Counted from the first letter of the stretch, positions 47,281-57,715 are shown. The stretch: 64,000 nucleotides of DNA from Blastobasis lacticolella (GCA_905147135.1 LR990049.1:8573428-8637427), one strand, 5' to 3'. Numbers and translations: made by a program. Notes: generated by a model from the letters alone, not told the origin.

Positions 47281-48131
47281 GGCACAAAACCGTATGTATT
47301 AAAAGTGTAAAGAAGTATCTAATTATATATTTTTAAATGGGACAAATTAGGTATTTAAAGAACTTATCGTTATCGTGCTTTACTTTTACTTTTTCCTATT
47401 GAAACCTAGATACTGTACAGGTTTCCGAAATGTTTATAATGAATGTTGCTTTGTAGTAGCTACATGAATCATGTTCTTATGTTGTTCTTGTTGTTTTGTT
47501 GTTATGGGCGCGAATCACCACTTTGCATGGTGGGCTGACTGCTCGTTTATTGTCACTGAATTATAAAAAACCAACATGCAAGTATTTTTTGTTATTTCAA
47601 GAAAAAAAGCTGTGTTAAAATAACCCATTAACATTCAACAACATTATACCTCACCACAATTTCCTCATATTTTTCTTAAAAAAATACAGTAGCTACCTTA
47701 TCTCTTAAATATTACAGAGCCCCTGCTCTTCCCTGCGTGTCCTTACAGACAAAGAATATTAGGGGAACTCGAGCAAGCCGACAATTCCTACTGTTACAGT
47801 AAATTTATCTGAGACAACATTGTGTGCAATAAAAGAAATTTGGCTAACAAACACCTGGGACATGGGAACCTGACTCCGCAGTACGCTTTCCTGTATGGAA
47901 GTCTTTTGTATTTGTGTTGTGTTAGATACCTACCTATTTATAAGCAAACAGGTACCTACCGAGGTGTCCCTTCTTACATGTTATTTGAAATGTATTAATA
48001 TGTATTTGTAACTATTTTATGGGTTCGTCGCTAACTTAGAAAAATACTAGACTAGATTTTTTACGTGGGGAATGCATTACGCACGGTACCCTCCGTAGGG
48101 GAACGGAGGGTCTGTGCGGGACTCCCAACAG
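47281..48131. other. No recognisable gene
   Basis: AT-rich. A perfect 9-bp inverted repeat ACCCTCCGT/ACGGAGGGT lies at about 48088-48111, just outside the LINE tail. Confidence 0.5.
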
Positions 48132-48158
48132 TCAAATCAAATCAAATCAAATCAAAAT
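48132..48158 (-). repeat. GATTT pentamer tail
   Basis: Five tandem GATTT units on the minus strand form the 3' terminus of the retrotransposon, as expected for elements that end in short tandem repeats rather than poly-A. Confidence 0.88.
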
Positions 48159-48559
48159 TTCTTTATTGATTAGGATATTAAATATCTCTTTCAATCGTCA
48201 AAAAGGAGGGGGGTAGGAAAGTAGGAAGGAAACACACAGTGACACGCTGCCCGCCCTATGGCCGTAGATAAACGTATCCCTCGCCAACCACAACCGAACC
48301 GGGCTCGACAATGCCAGACAGAGCCATATTATATACTCGTAGGTATGTCTAGTATAATTAAGGAAAACCACCTAAAACTACAGCAAGAGTAAGCCAGTCC
48401 ACCAAGGCAGCACCCGTTCACGAGTATAACGCAGGGCCCAGCCATCGTCCAATTCAACCATATTTGAGGGAAAAGAGCGACCCGGCCCCCACGCCACCGC
48501 CAGACAGACTTTTAAGTGAGCGTGCATCACACATGCTGCATGTGATAGGTAGTTGCTCC

Positions 48560-48790
48560 CACCTTACTCTATCCTATCCCTACCCTATCGCTAACTTACC
48601 CCTACCCTATCCTACCATTGCCTTAACCCTACCCTACCACTACCTTACCCCTACCCTACCACTATCTTACCCCGACCCTACCACTATCTTACCCCTACCC
48701 CACCCTAAGGTAAGGTAGTACTTACCGCTATCTCACTCCTACCCTACCCTACCCCTACTCTAACTACTACCCTACCCCTACCCTAGCGCA
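48560..48790 (-). repeat. GGGTAGG-type minisatellite inside the LINE 3' UTR
   Basis: About 230 bases of CCTACCCTA / ACCACTACCTTACCC units (plus-strand form) with runs of three to four G on the minus strand. It resembles the array at 60630-60745. It is not a TTAGG telomere repeat. Confidence 0.88.
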
Positions 48791-49789
48791 GACAGGAGAC
48801 ACCATGTGTGGGAGAGGAAGGAAAATTAACGCCGCTTCCAAGGTGGTTCTCCGTGGGGGAAAGAAACGGCAAGAAACCCACAGAGCCTACGTTAATTATT
48901 TTTTTTTTAAACATGTCTTATGTACTAATACATTATTTGTCCTATATACTATCTTAAAAGTAAATACCTGTATAGAATAGCAGTTCAGTCCCATGGACTT
49001 TTGTCATTTACATATTCAGATATACTATAATAACTTTTTTGACATAATTTGTTTTTTATAGCGACTTTAAATTTATTCAATGGTAAATTCTGAATATCTG
49101 TTAGAACCTTATTATAAAAGCGTACACATTGACCCATAAATGATTTGTGGACTTTGGCTAGACGACAAGCACCAGCAACAAGCTTATCTTTATTTCTCGT
49201 ATTAATATTATGAACATCACTATTTTTCTTAAATAAGTGTAAATTTTTATGAACATACATTAAATTCTCATATATATATTGTGACGGCATTGTCATTATA
49301 TCAATATTCCTGAATTTATCTCTTGGTGAAGTTCTAGGTCTCAATTGATAAATCGCGCGAATAGCCCTTTTCTGCAATACAATTACATTGTGCCAGTCGG
49401 CAGCGTGTCCCCACAGCAGTATGCCATAGGCCATAATACTGTGGAAATAACTAAAGTAAACTAATCTTGCTGTAGCCTCGTTAGAAATACCCCGTATTTT
49501 CTTTCTTTCTTTTTCAGTCGCCGGTGTACCCACTAAACCCGGCTCCTGCACCGCTAGAAAAGAGGTGTCATGAGAGCAGCCGAAGCCTGCAAATACTGAT
49601 CGACCCTGAGACATCTCGGGCGTGAATAATTTTTTATAAATTTCCATGGGAAGAGAAAATTATTGGTCAAGAAAATTAACCGAAAAAATACAAAATCTGG
49701 TTAAGTACGAGTCGGACTCGCCATATGGAGGATTCCTTGCTATTATGACAACCAAGAATTAAATGCCACAGCGACATAATTTATTTTGT

Positions 49790-50010
49790 TTTTGGACAAA
49801 TTCACGCAGCGCCATCTAGCTCTAACGTAAGCAAAGCTTGTGCTATGGTTGTTAGATAACTGATAATATACTTATTTACTTTTTTAAATACATACTTATT
49901 ATACATAAACACTCAGACCCGTAACAGAAATTAAAATTCATCATTTCAGATTATTCAGATGCTCCTCGGCCGGGAAATGAACCTGGGATCTCTGCGTGGT
50001 AGTCCGGCAA
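49790..50010 (-). mobile_element. Repeat family I with tRNA-like end
   Basis: GGACAAATTCACGCAGCGCC, ATCTAGCTC, GCAAAGCTTGTGCTATGG and TTGTTAGATAACTGA are followed by TACATAAACACTCAGACCC, then CGGGAAATGAACCTGGGATC and TCTGCGTGGTAGTCCGGC. The last part is a decayed antisense tRNA-like head, so this is likely a tRNA-derived SINE. Confidence 0.75.
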
Positions 50011-50124
50011 ACATGCAAACCAACTGACTGGAAAGGTCGACTGTTACGTAAATTCTATTAAATGCCAAGTCTTGGTGCTAGAGTCTGATTCACACTTGAC
50101 CGATATTTGTTCTAGTTTTTTATA

Positions 50125-50430
50125 TTATAGTAGAGGGAGGCAAACTAGCAAGCGAGTGACGTCAGGTGACGTGTTGGAAATCACCGCCGCCCATAGACAC
50201 TCACAACACCCGGGGGTAGGGTTGCCCAAAAATTTCAATAAGAATATAGGAGATTGCCATTTAGAGTGTAAAAAAATAGTATCCATATAAAATATAGTAT
50301 TTAGATTTATTTAGATTTGGCAGCCCTACTCGGGAGCCGCGAATATGTTGAAGGCAAAGAGCTTCGATCATTGTGGTCCAAGTTCTTTGATTGCCGGCCT
50401 TTGAGGTGTAGGCTAGTTTCATGAAGGGTT
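50125..50430 (-). repeat. Family D repeat split by a MITE
   Basis: GGAGGCAAACTAGCAAGCGA, CAGGTGACGTG, ATCACCGCCGCCCATAGACA and CTCACAACACC stop at the MITE start (50217). They resume at GGGAGCCGCGAATATGTTGA, then GATTGCCGGCCTTTGAGGTG. The order is that of the lepidopteran family D element. Confidence 0.8.
50217..50328. mobile_element. 112-bp hAT-type MITE
   Basis: The ends TAGGGTTGCC (50217 on) and, inverted, TAGGGCTGCC (50328 back) are the same type as the element at 36672-37277. The flanks CCCGGGGG and CTCGGGAG agree at six of eight, a plausible worn 8-bp duplication. The interior has AATATAGTATTTAG. It sits inside a family D repeat. Confidence 0.88.
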
Positions 50431-50456
50431 CATGTTTAGTCAACTGCAGAGTGAAT

Positions 50457-50718
50457 CATCATCATCATCACAACCCGTAACAGTCCACTGCAGGACTTAG
50501 GGCCTCTCCCACGAAAGGAGAGGTTATTGCCATAATCTCCACGCTTGGCAGGCGGGTTGGAGATTGCAGTGTTTGAATATAACAATGGAAAATGCTGCTG
50601 CCCATTTTCAGACTACGGAGACTCTTGATCTTTTGCCTCGAAAACATTAGTCGCCTTGTACGACACCCATGGGCGTTAGGGGTTGGTGCTATTCCTGCCG
50701 GACACCACACGGCCAACG
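50457..50718 (-). mobile_element. SINE-B, full length with 11-bp target duplication
   Basis: GCAGAGTGAAT flanks the insert at 50446-50456 and 50719-50729 without mismatch. The lower edge holds the antisense CATCATCATCATCAC tail. The upper edge is the 5' end GGCCGTGTGGTGTCCGGCAG (minus strand). The length of 262 bp matches the 17450 copy. Confidence 0.94.
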
Positions 50719-50729
50719 GCAGAGTGAAT

Positions 50730-52189
50730 GAACCCCCCTAAATAAAAAAATAGTAGCGCGTCAGTTCTCTCTGCAGCGGACTGTACGTAACTTATACTTT
50801 TGTTCCTTCATTAGGCGTTCTTTATTCTGTGCTATTAGCTACTCGTAGATAACTGGAAAACTGAAAAAATAACGATAAGTACTCTACAGCTATTGCTTGG
50901 CTAGCCCATTTCTGGTCTCTGGTCTGAGTTTGGGACTGGGGCGACCTGCCCCCTTGCCCCCTTGACGCCTAATCCATTTTTTTCTGGTCTACGGAGAGCC
51001 TAGCAGGTCTTAAGCGTCAATTATACCACCCTTAATGTAGAACCAATAATATTTCTGAATAAGGTTCATTTTGTATTACGCTTTTTGGATAGGGGAGCGT
51101 CGCGTGACCAACTTTTTAGCCTTTTAGGAAGCAGAAATTGTAATATTCTGTATTGGTAAAGTTTAGGTAGCTAGTTAATGTTAACAAATATAACATTACT
51201 GACATGCCATAATATTTCTTCCGAATCAATCTGCAAAAACTTTCATAGGATACAATTGATATGAATCAGCAGTAAAAAACTGGACGGAAGGGAGCGAACC
51301 TCGTACAATGCGGGGTGTGAAGCCAGATGACTGTGCGGTTCTCATTCCGTTTTTTTGTTTGGATACCGTCCGTCATCTCCAGTGAATAGATAGGCTATTG
51401 GGGCCGCGGTCAGGTGCCGACCATCACCCTGGCTCCCGGCCAGACGCAATGCCGTTAGCCACGATACAATAACGGACATGACTTTTGTAGATACCTAAAC
51501 CTATACCTATCTACTGAAAAGTAACCTTCAAGGCGTCTAAGGTATCTTGTCAAAAGTTAAGTAGTATTAGTAACTACACTGCGGGTAATATTACTAGACT
51601 ATCTATCTATCTCTATCTAAAAAGTAGAGTGACTTGAGAAATTATAAGATTGGTCGAAATCAACAAGTAAGCAAACAGTTTGAATAATGAAGTCGACCAT
51701 ATATATGTTAACAAGATAGTAGCTAAAAGATGGACGTCTTTATTATTTATAACCTACCCGACGGAAAAATATTGGATAACATTCGACCAAGTATATTCAA
51801 ATATTTCCTAAACTACAGAAGAATATGTACTTATAGACAGAATGTACTTATAGCAAAATATTCACAAACCGAGATCAACAGTAAATGTTGAGTCCAGAGA
51901 GAAAAACAGAGAAAGAGAAAAAATTTTAACCACATTGGAAAATAGTAATTTCAACCACCCACTGTGTTCTATAGTGTAGTTTCTTACCGAAAAATAAACA
52001 GAATCAACGAACCAAAGTAATGTTGGAATCATAGATGTTTTAAAAATTTATTGCGACACGCTGTTTAAGGTGTAGGTATTATTGGAACATCGTCGGAGAT
52101 CCAATAATACCTCGGTCTGATTGCTGTTATAGAAAATGAGTTAAGAGTAAACCAATACGATGAATGAAAAGGGAGATTAAAATAGAGTG
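50730..52189. other. No recognisable gene
   Basis: A moderately GC-rich stretch (51280-51480) contains text like CTGGACGGAAGGGAGCGAAC but no second copy in the window. The remainder is AT-rich, and the part near 52000-52190 may be further decayed LINE sequence. Confidence 0.45.
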
Positions 52190-53330
52190 TGTCCGATGAG
52201 CGAAGGTTGCGATCATGTGTATCACAAAGATACTATGGAATTTGCATTTCATGTATAAAGGGACAGCTGGATCATTTAGAATGGGAAAAGGAAATTGAAC
52301 TCGCTGTTTACGACGGTGACGGATAGGGAGCCCTTTAGCTTATCACGAAAATCTGAGACATGATCGTACAAATAAGCGAGTCCATAGACAAAAGGAATGC
52401 AGTTGTTAAAAAAAGGATCCATATGATTCAATTGATCCTAATGAGCAGTTTTCCAATAGGTATCTAAAGCATTCCTACCCACTCACTAGATGGCGCCCAT
52501 ACAATTTTGGTAATTGATAATCGCTTGAAATAGGTTCTTAGCAAACAGAATATTAACACTGGGTATGTTGTATTGAATAATATTGTATTTGTCAATAGTT
52601 TTCAACCATTTTAGAGGTTGTAATAATAATGGAACATAGTGCCTACTTCTATAAATATTTCTTTTTAGACTTTGTTTAACCTTGAACAGTTATGTTTATA
52701 TAAATAAACATTTTATTTTTAAGTTTAGTATTAGTTGGCTGCATGAAATCACTGCTACCATCATACAGATTATAAAAAGATTACCAAAATTGTAGGAGCG
52801 CCATCTATTGATGCTTTTTGAAACTAATTATCAATACCTACTGGAAAACTCCTCATTTACGTCGATGTAAAACACATCAGCATAATCAATTATAGGTAAA
52901 AGTAGGAATTGATCAAGCAACATTTTTGTAGAAGAGGGCAGAAATATTTAAATCGGTAAAGGCAACGCCATATCCTGGATACCCCTGCTAACTTCAGTCA
53001 CCTGGGACGCTATTTTAGAATCGCTCGCCTCGATTCTAACGGTTTTCAATTTAAATTCGGCATAAAAAATTTCACTACTGACGAATAAAGAAAACAGAAG
53101 TGAAGACAACATTTCGCCTTGCGGAACGCCAGAGGCAGGATCGCAACAATTGGAAAATAAGAAGAAAACCAGTTAGTCACCGAGTATGGTATTTCTAGCT
53201 ACTACAAGATAGCCAGTAGATATCGTGGTCCACATTATTGAAGGCGATAGAAAATTCAATAAAATTTAAAAAAGTAAGTTTAGTAATTTCCATTACCTCT
53301 ATCACATCTTCAGTTATCATAAGTACCTAC
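52190..53330 (-). mobile_element. Reverse-transcriptase pseudogene (non-LTR), interrupted by a MITE
   Basis: Reading down the minus strand from about 53330: LMITEDVIEVMEITKLTFLN, FIEFSIAFNNVDHDIYWL (RT motif A region), ASGVPQGEMLSSLLFSLFV (RT motif B, GVPQG) and IIDYADVFYIDV. The text is then broken by the element at 52441-52856 and resumes with QLNHMDP and, in a shifted frame, YGLAYLYDHVSDFRDKLKG. The motif A Asp of the usual (L/F)DFSKAFD form is replaced. Several stops and frameshifts make it inactive. Confidence 0.88.
52441..52856. mobile_element. 416-bp inverted-repeat element nested in the RT pseudogene
   Basis: The left end ATGAGCAGTTTTCCAATAGG and the inverted right end ATGAGGAGTTTTCCAGTAGG match. 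The similarity resumes at TAGATGGCGC...TACAATTTTGGTAA about 45-75 bases in from each end. The interior is AT-rich without ORF. The target duplication could not be fixed. Confidence 0.82.
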
Positions 53331-53449
53331 CTAGAGCCGTAGAAATGCTGTAATCCGGCCGGGGTATCTAAATAGCTGTATGTGGAAAGAGCAGCGAATA
53401 AAGAGTAGATAATGAGTTATACTCTACCAGAAGGACACCACACCATGAC

Positions 53450-53685
53450 AACATGATCTTAGCGTTAATGACCCGGTTGTGCTCTCGCACACGACACGAG
53501 GGCCCGGGGTCTGCTTTGACCATGACCTAGGATTTGGCAGATCAGGTAATTACGGTGGAGCGACTGCCATCTGACCTTCGTGACCCTGCTACCAGGGGAC
53601 CTGACCAGATTGGATCATTGTTAGATTCAGTCGCCTGAATGAGCAGGTTTCATTACGATGTTTTCCCTCACCATAACAATGGCAA
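53450..53685 (-). mobile_element. SINE-A copy lacking the tRNA head
   Basis: Antisense GATCTTAGCGTTAATGACCC, GGCCCGGGGTCTGC, TTGGCAGATCAGGTAATTAC, CTGCTACCAGGGGACCTGAC, CGCCTGAATGAGCAGGTTTC and GATGTTTTCCCTCACCATAA. It ends before the head. Confidence 0.9.
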
Positions 53686-54404
53686 CAAATAATTAAATTT
53701 TTTGCTAAGTACTTACGAATAGGTATCTATAATCTTGCTTGTAGGTACATTCCGCGTTCCTTGATAAATGGTCACCGTCCCTGTAGCAGGTAACGATCGA
53801 AGTTTTTGTCTCCCAAAATAGTTTTAGTGTAGATTTATGACGGGATTTATCCACAGAGTTTCACGGTTCGTCGGTGTCCTGCTCCTGCGAACACCTAAAT
53901 CAGAATTCATACAGTGTATGAATAAAGGGCGACGTTTTTGCGAAGTTACTCTGATAAACGGGCTATTGTAATTTATATGGAAAAAATACGGGTGTAAGAA
54001 AAATTTAGGTAAGTTATTTTCTCTTTACGCAGTTACCCAGAACCACGGCTAATAGTTCTGACACATACTCGTAAGGGGTGAGGCCACTGATAAACACGGT
54101 GACGCCGAGGCTGGCCATGCCGTGTCTCGATCATCTCCAACACCTTTGACAAGATTGGCATGATGGCTTCTTATCAAGCAAGCTTCCGTTATTTCTGTCA
54201 GATTTTAAGATTTTGTACCTGGTCTGCGTGAACGATCAATCTGCGTAGTTCTTGATGGGGTTCTTGATTCGTTCTTGAAGCAATCGACCCTCGAATTGCT
54301 CAGAGGTCAGCTACTCACTTTAATTTCAGGTTGCGTTATGCTGTCAACTTTAAATTGTGTGAATTTTTAGTGCGCGCGCCGACGCATTTTGTATTGCCGA
54401 AGGA
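53686..54404. other. No recognisable gene
   Basis: Mixed sequence without recognised families. Confidence 0.5.
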
Positions 54405-54510
54405 ACCGCATGCCACGCGTGGAGATTATGGCAATAATATTTCCTTTCGAGTTTCGTGGGAGAGGCCCTAAGTCATGCAGTGGACTGTTATGGGCTGTTA
54501 TGAAGATGCT
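54405..54510 (+). mobile_element. SINE-B, 3' fragment
   Basis: CCACGCGTGGAGATTATGGC, AATAATATTTCCTTTCGAG, GGGAGAGGCCCTAAGTCATG and CAGTGGACTGTTATGGGCTG. Only the last 100 bases are present. Confidence 0.87.
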
Positions 54511-54834
54511 TACCTAGGTAGTGAGACTCTAAGTAGGTTCTAAAAATGCACATTACACTCTTATAGCTATCTAGATAATATTACTATAATAGAATAGATA
54601 TTTTACTTATTTCGATTCAGATTAAAGTGACTGAATTTATGAGACTATTAACAGACTTGTGCTATTTCTTCAAGATGATGTTGATCAAATACAATTAATC
54701 TTTGCTATTTTATTGCTCGAGTAATATTCCATCAGTTGGCATTCAGTCGCAAGCCACAAGAAAATGCTACCAAATAGGACATGAAGTAGGTACATAGCTA
54801 GAAGGATACTATTTAGATACTACCTACGGCTGGG

Positions 54835-54912
54835 GTCTCGAGACGTTTCGAATCTCGTAGTCTCGAGACTTTCAGGTCGAGACTCTGGAATCTCGACTCT
54901 TGTCGAAACGGT
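54835..54912. repeat. Cluster of TCTCGAGAC-type palindromes
   Basis: GTCTCGAGAC occurs at 54835-54844 and 54860-54869, with GAATCTCG, GGTCGAGACTC and GAATCTCGAC variants between and after. It reads like a short degenerate array of a 10-12 base unit. Confidence 0.7.
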
Positions 54913-54984
54913 ATGTATTTTCCAAGTTATGGTCAACTCAGCCCACATCAATCGATTATCTTCTCCTACTGTCTTTGAATTTAG

Positions 54985-55185
54985 AACACCTAAATCGTCA
55001 ATATTTCGAGCGCGAGGGCCCGGGGTGCGCCTTCCAGGATTTGACAGATCAAGTATACCGTATTCTTGTATCTAAACAAGGGGACCTGACCAGATATGAT
55101 CACGGTTACAGATTTAGTCGCCTGAATGCAGGTTTTCTCATGATCTTTTCCCTCACCATAAAGAGCATTGTATACAACCTAGGTA
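54985..55185 (-). mobile_element. SINE-A copy with internal deletion
   Basis: Antisense TCGTCAATATTTCGAGCGCG, GGGCCCGGGGTGCGCC, AGGATTTGACAGATCAAG, AGGGGACCTGACCAGATATG, CGCCTGAATGCAGGTTTTCT and TTTTCCCTCACCATAAAGAG. Confidence 0.86.
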
Positions 55186-55205
55186 CAAATTATGAATATA
55201 TAGCA

Positions 55206-55319
55206 ACAGTGACACCAATTTATCGGCGGCGCTAGTTAGGCTGTATGAAATACAGTTAGCGGCGTCACTAGTTTCGATATTGTCTACTGAACAGATAAAT
55301 CAAAGTTGGTGTCTCTGGA
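55206..55319. repeat. Small inverted-repeat element
   Basis: CAGTGACACCAATTTATC (55206 on) and, inverted, CAGAGACACCAACTTTGATT (55319 back) resemble each other, as do the inner GGCGGCGCTAGTTA and TTAGCGGCGTCACTAG. There is no clear target duplication. Confidence 0.5.
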
Positions 55320-55857
55320 GTTTGTTCAGAGTATGTTCTAACTAAGTAATTAGAAACAAAATGTAGACAGATATCAAATATGTTACTAACATTCAACGCG
55401 TGGTATAGATACCTCCATGTGTGCCTAAACTCTTTATTGCAATTTGTAACTATGTACCTAGTATTTTTTTCTCTATGTTGTAACGCATAATGTTACGATA
55501 ATAAATAAATACCTAAACATAGGTAGATATTTGTAAGCAGCTAATGCCCCACGGAGAGTTTTCAAATTGGTCAGTGACTATAAATAAAACAGTGATCAAA
55601 CAAAAAATGCATTCGTAGTGTTCGTTGCTTGTCCCACGCGCCTCTGCCGTCTGTTCGTCTCACACAGCGATGACGTAAGATCGTGAGCTCACTGAGCAAA
55701 CGCGCTTTATTAATCTTAGAGTAAACATACCTACTAACTTTATGGAGTAAACACACGTCTCGTAATGAATAGGTATCTAGGTAGGTAGTTCCTACCGTAA
55801 AATTACGTAAAGGCTATCGTGCATAATGGGCATTTGGGCTCTCTTTCCTAAACCTCA

Positions 55858-56312
55858 TCATCTTGACGTTAATGTCCGGGTTGTGCTTTCATGCACGAGG
55901 GCCCAGGGTGCGCCATGACCATGATCCAGGATTTGGCAGATCAGATAATAACAATGAAGCAACTGCCACCTGACCTCCGTGAATCTGTTACCAGTTAATC
56001 TGGAACCTGACCAAATTCGATCATTCAGTGGCCTGAATGTACAGGTTTCATCGCGATATCACCGTAAGCGTGGTTAATGATCAATGCAATGTTATACTCA
56101 AATATTTCCTGAACAGGATAACTGACTTTAATGAAACAAAGCTAAGATTTCATTACGATTAAACTGGCTATCGGTTAGTAGCATTCGACTAAGGTTCAAA
56201 ACTCAGAAAACAGTCATTCGAACTGTGATTGTGTGAGTGTGAGTGTGATTCGAACCCAGTAACTTTCGCTTACGAGTGGGATAACTTAACCACTCGGCCG
56301 TCGACGATCTCT
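55858..56312 (-). mobile_element. SINE-A with intact tRNA-like head and an internal insertion
   Basis: Antisense ATCTTGACGTTAATGTCCGG at the low end. At the high end GTGATTCGAACCCAGTAAC and CTTAACCACTCGGCCGTCG are, reversed, a B-box and the GGCCGAGTGGTTAAG arm of a tRNA-Ser/Leu-like gene. About 85 extra bases (near 56075-56160) separate the CACCGTAAG block from CGGTTAGTAGCATTCGAC. It is too degraded and too long to be a working tRNA. Confidence 0.9.
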
Positions 56313-56339
56313 TTCCCAAGACTGATAGCAACTAACGAT

Positions 56340-56730
56340 CGTCCTAACATGATCGTGTGGTATTCGGCAGAGTAGAATAGCATCAACCCCTTACACTGGT
56401 GGGTGTCATACAAGGCCACTAATATAGGTTTTAAGAGTTTCGTGGTTATTCACTATACTTTCATCACACACGACTGAGTCGAAATATCGAGGTTATAACA
56501 ATATTAACGTGGTAACAAACCCGATGTGTGATGAAGGCGACTAACGTTTTCGAGGGAAATTTATGAGTCCCAGTAGACTGGAAATTAAGCAGCAGCGGTT
56601 TCCATTTCTATTTTACAACACTGCGATCTAACCCGCCTGCCAAACGTAGAGATTATGGCAATAACCTATCCCCTCTCATGGGAGAGGCCCTAAGTCCTAC
56701 AGTGGACTGTTATCGGCTGTGATTATAATA
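56340..56730 (+). mobile_element. SINE-B copy interrupted by a family F insert
   Basis: GATCGTGTGGTATTCGGCAG, CCTTACACTGGTGGGTGTC, then the insert (56423-56533), then ACGTTTTCGAGGGAAAT, AAGCAGCAGCGGTTTCC and AGAGATTATGGCAATAACC to CCTACAGTGGACTGTTATCG. Confidence 0.9.
56423..56533 (+). repeat. Family F element nested in SINE-B, 11-bp duplication
   Basis: AAGGCCACTAA (56412-56422) and AAGGCGACTAA (56534-56544) flank the 111-bp insert, ten of eleven identical. It starts TATAGGTTTTAAGAGTTTCG and holds CATCACACA and its inverse TGTGTGATG. Confidence 0.85.
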
Positions 56731-56833
56731 TTCTTATTCTTTCGAGTCCAATTGCATCATATTTGAATAAGTTGGTACGTCATCGTCAGCATCATGAACA
56801 GTCAACTGCGGAATACGAGTTTACTCAAGATCA

Positions 56834-57174
56834 TTGGATGGTTTTGCAATAATCTCCACGCCTGGTAGGGAGTTTCAAAATACACAACATCTCTGGTCAA
56901 TGGAGAACAGACATGAATACAGGGGAGAGACAATTACCTTTACAATTACGCCCGTGCCGTACCAACAAATGGACCAACAGAATACCAGCGCTGCGAGCCG
57001 CTTCTTGCGCCTCGCAGCAGTATCTAGCCGTATTCACAATGATTTGAAACCGTTTCCGAACGATTCGACACGAAATTCGTGAGCAGCGAATCCGTGTCGA
57101 TCGAATCGAAAACTGTTATTCCGAATCCCGATAGATTCCACGGAAACTCTACTCTCTATAACATATGAAAATTT
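56834..57174. other. No recognisable gene
   Basis: An open plus frame of about 80 codons lacks any known domain. GATTCGACACGAAATTCGTG and CGAATCCGTGTCGATCGAAT repeat short CGAAT-type text. Confidence 0.45.
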
Positions 57175-57188
57175 CATCAAAATTAACT

Positions 57189-57249
57189 CATCTTGGTGTT
57201 AATGTCCCGGATGTGCACTCGCGCACGAGGGCCCGGGGTCCGCCGTGAC
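57189..57249 (-). mobile_element. SINE-A remnant of 61 bp with perfect 14-bp target duplication
   Basis: CATCAAAATTAACT stands at 57175-57188 and again at 57250-57263. Between them is only the antisense SINE-A tail, CATCTTGGTGTTAATGTCCC to GGGGTCCGCCGTGAC. The insertion event itself was truncated. Confidence 0.95.
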
Positions 57250-57263
57250 CATCAAAATTAACT

Positions 57264-57715
57264 GAAACCACATATTCCTAAGAACTTTTGCCGGGTCCTT
57301 TGTCGATTCCGTATCCGAATCCGATTTCCGAGCCATTGTGAATACGGCTACTGATACTGAGTGGGTACCATTTACGCTGGCTGCCGCGGCACCGAAAGTG
57401 GCATGGGAGGCTACGCATTGTTTTATTTATTTAAAACTCCATGCACATTACAGTACAAAGGCTGACTTAAAGCTACGTAGCTTTATATGTTTAATTATTA
57501 ATGTTACCTTTGTCTTAACCGTTATTGTGTCGTGGTGTGTAATAAATGTCCTTTCTTTCGTTATCTCCAATTAAAATTTTGAAATCGGATTGCACATCGC
57601 TGTCGTCGAATGATACTTACTAACACGTTACTACCAGCGCTCATTTCAACTTTGATAAGAATATGAATCTTTATTTGCGAGTCGTGGCAGAATATCATTG
57701 TTGCTCTTCCAATTT
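57264..57715. other. No recognisable gene
   Basis: The open stretch 57338-57574 has no known domain. CTGAGTGGGTACCATTTACG and CTGGCTGCCGCGGCAC (57357-57394) repeat, inverted, text at 10405-10440 (GCCGCGGCGGCCAGCG, TAAATGGTACCCACTCAG), so part of it is the same retrotransposon family as 10285-10790. Confidence 0.55.

Larger units (their letters stand above)
48132..49650 (-). mobile_element. Non-LTR retrotransposon 3' part: RT C-terminus, long 3' UTR and GATTT tail
   Basis: An intact minus-strand frame (about 49580-48985) reads RGISNEATARLVYFSYFHSI, MAYGILLWGHAADWHNVIVL, QKRAIRAIYQLRPRTSPRDK, YIYENLMYVHKNL, then NINTRNKDKL and FYNKVLTDIQNLP before the stop. This is the C-terminal region after the RT domain in Jockey/CR1-like LINEs. 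A 3' UTR of about 830 bases follows with the GGGTAGG array (48790-48560), AATAAAGAAATTTTG, and ends in five GATTT units at 48156-48132. The first 30 or so codons of the frame (above 49580) look like unrelated sequence. Confidence 0.9.

Noticed and set aside
48560..48790. Interstitial telomere repeat
   Set aside because: The unit is TACCC/CCTACC-like, not the insect TTAGG/CCTAA repeat.
48985..49647. A 220-codon open frame as a possible host gene
   Set aside because: Its content is the post-RT region of a Jockey/CR1-like retrotransposon, and it ends in a LINE 3' UTR with GATTT tail.
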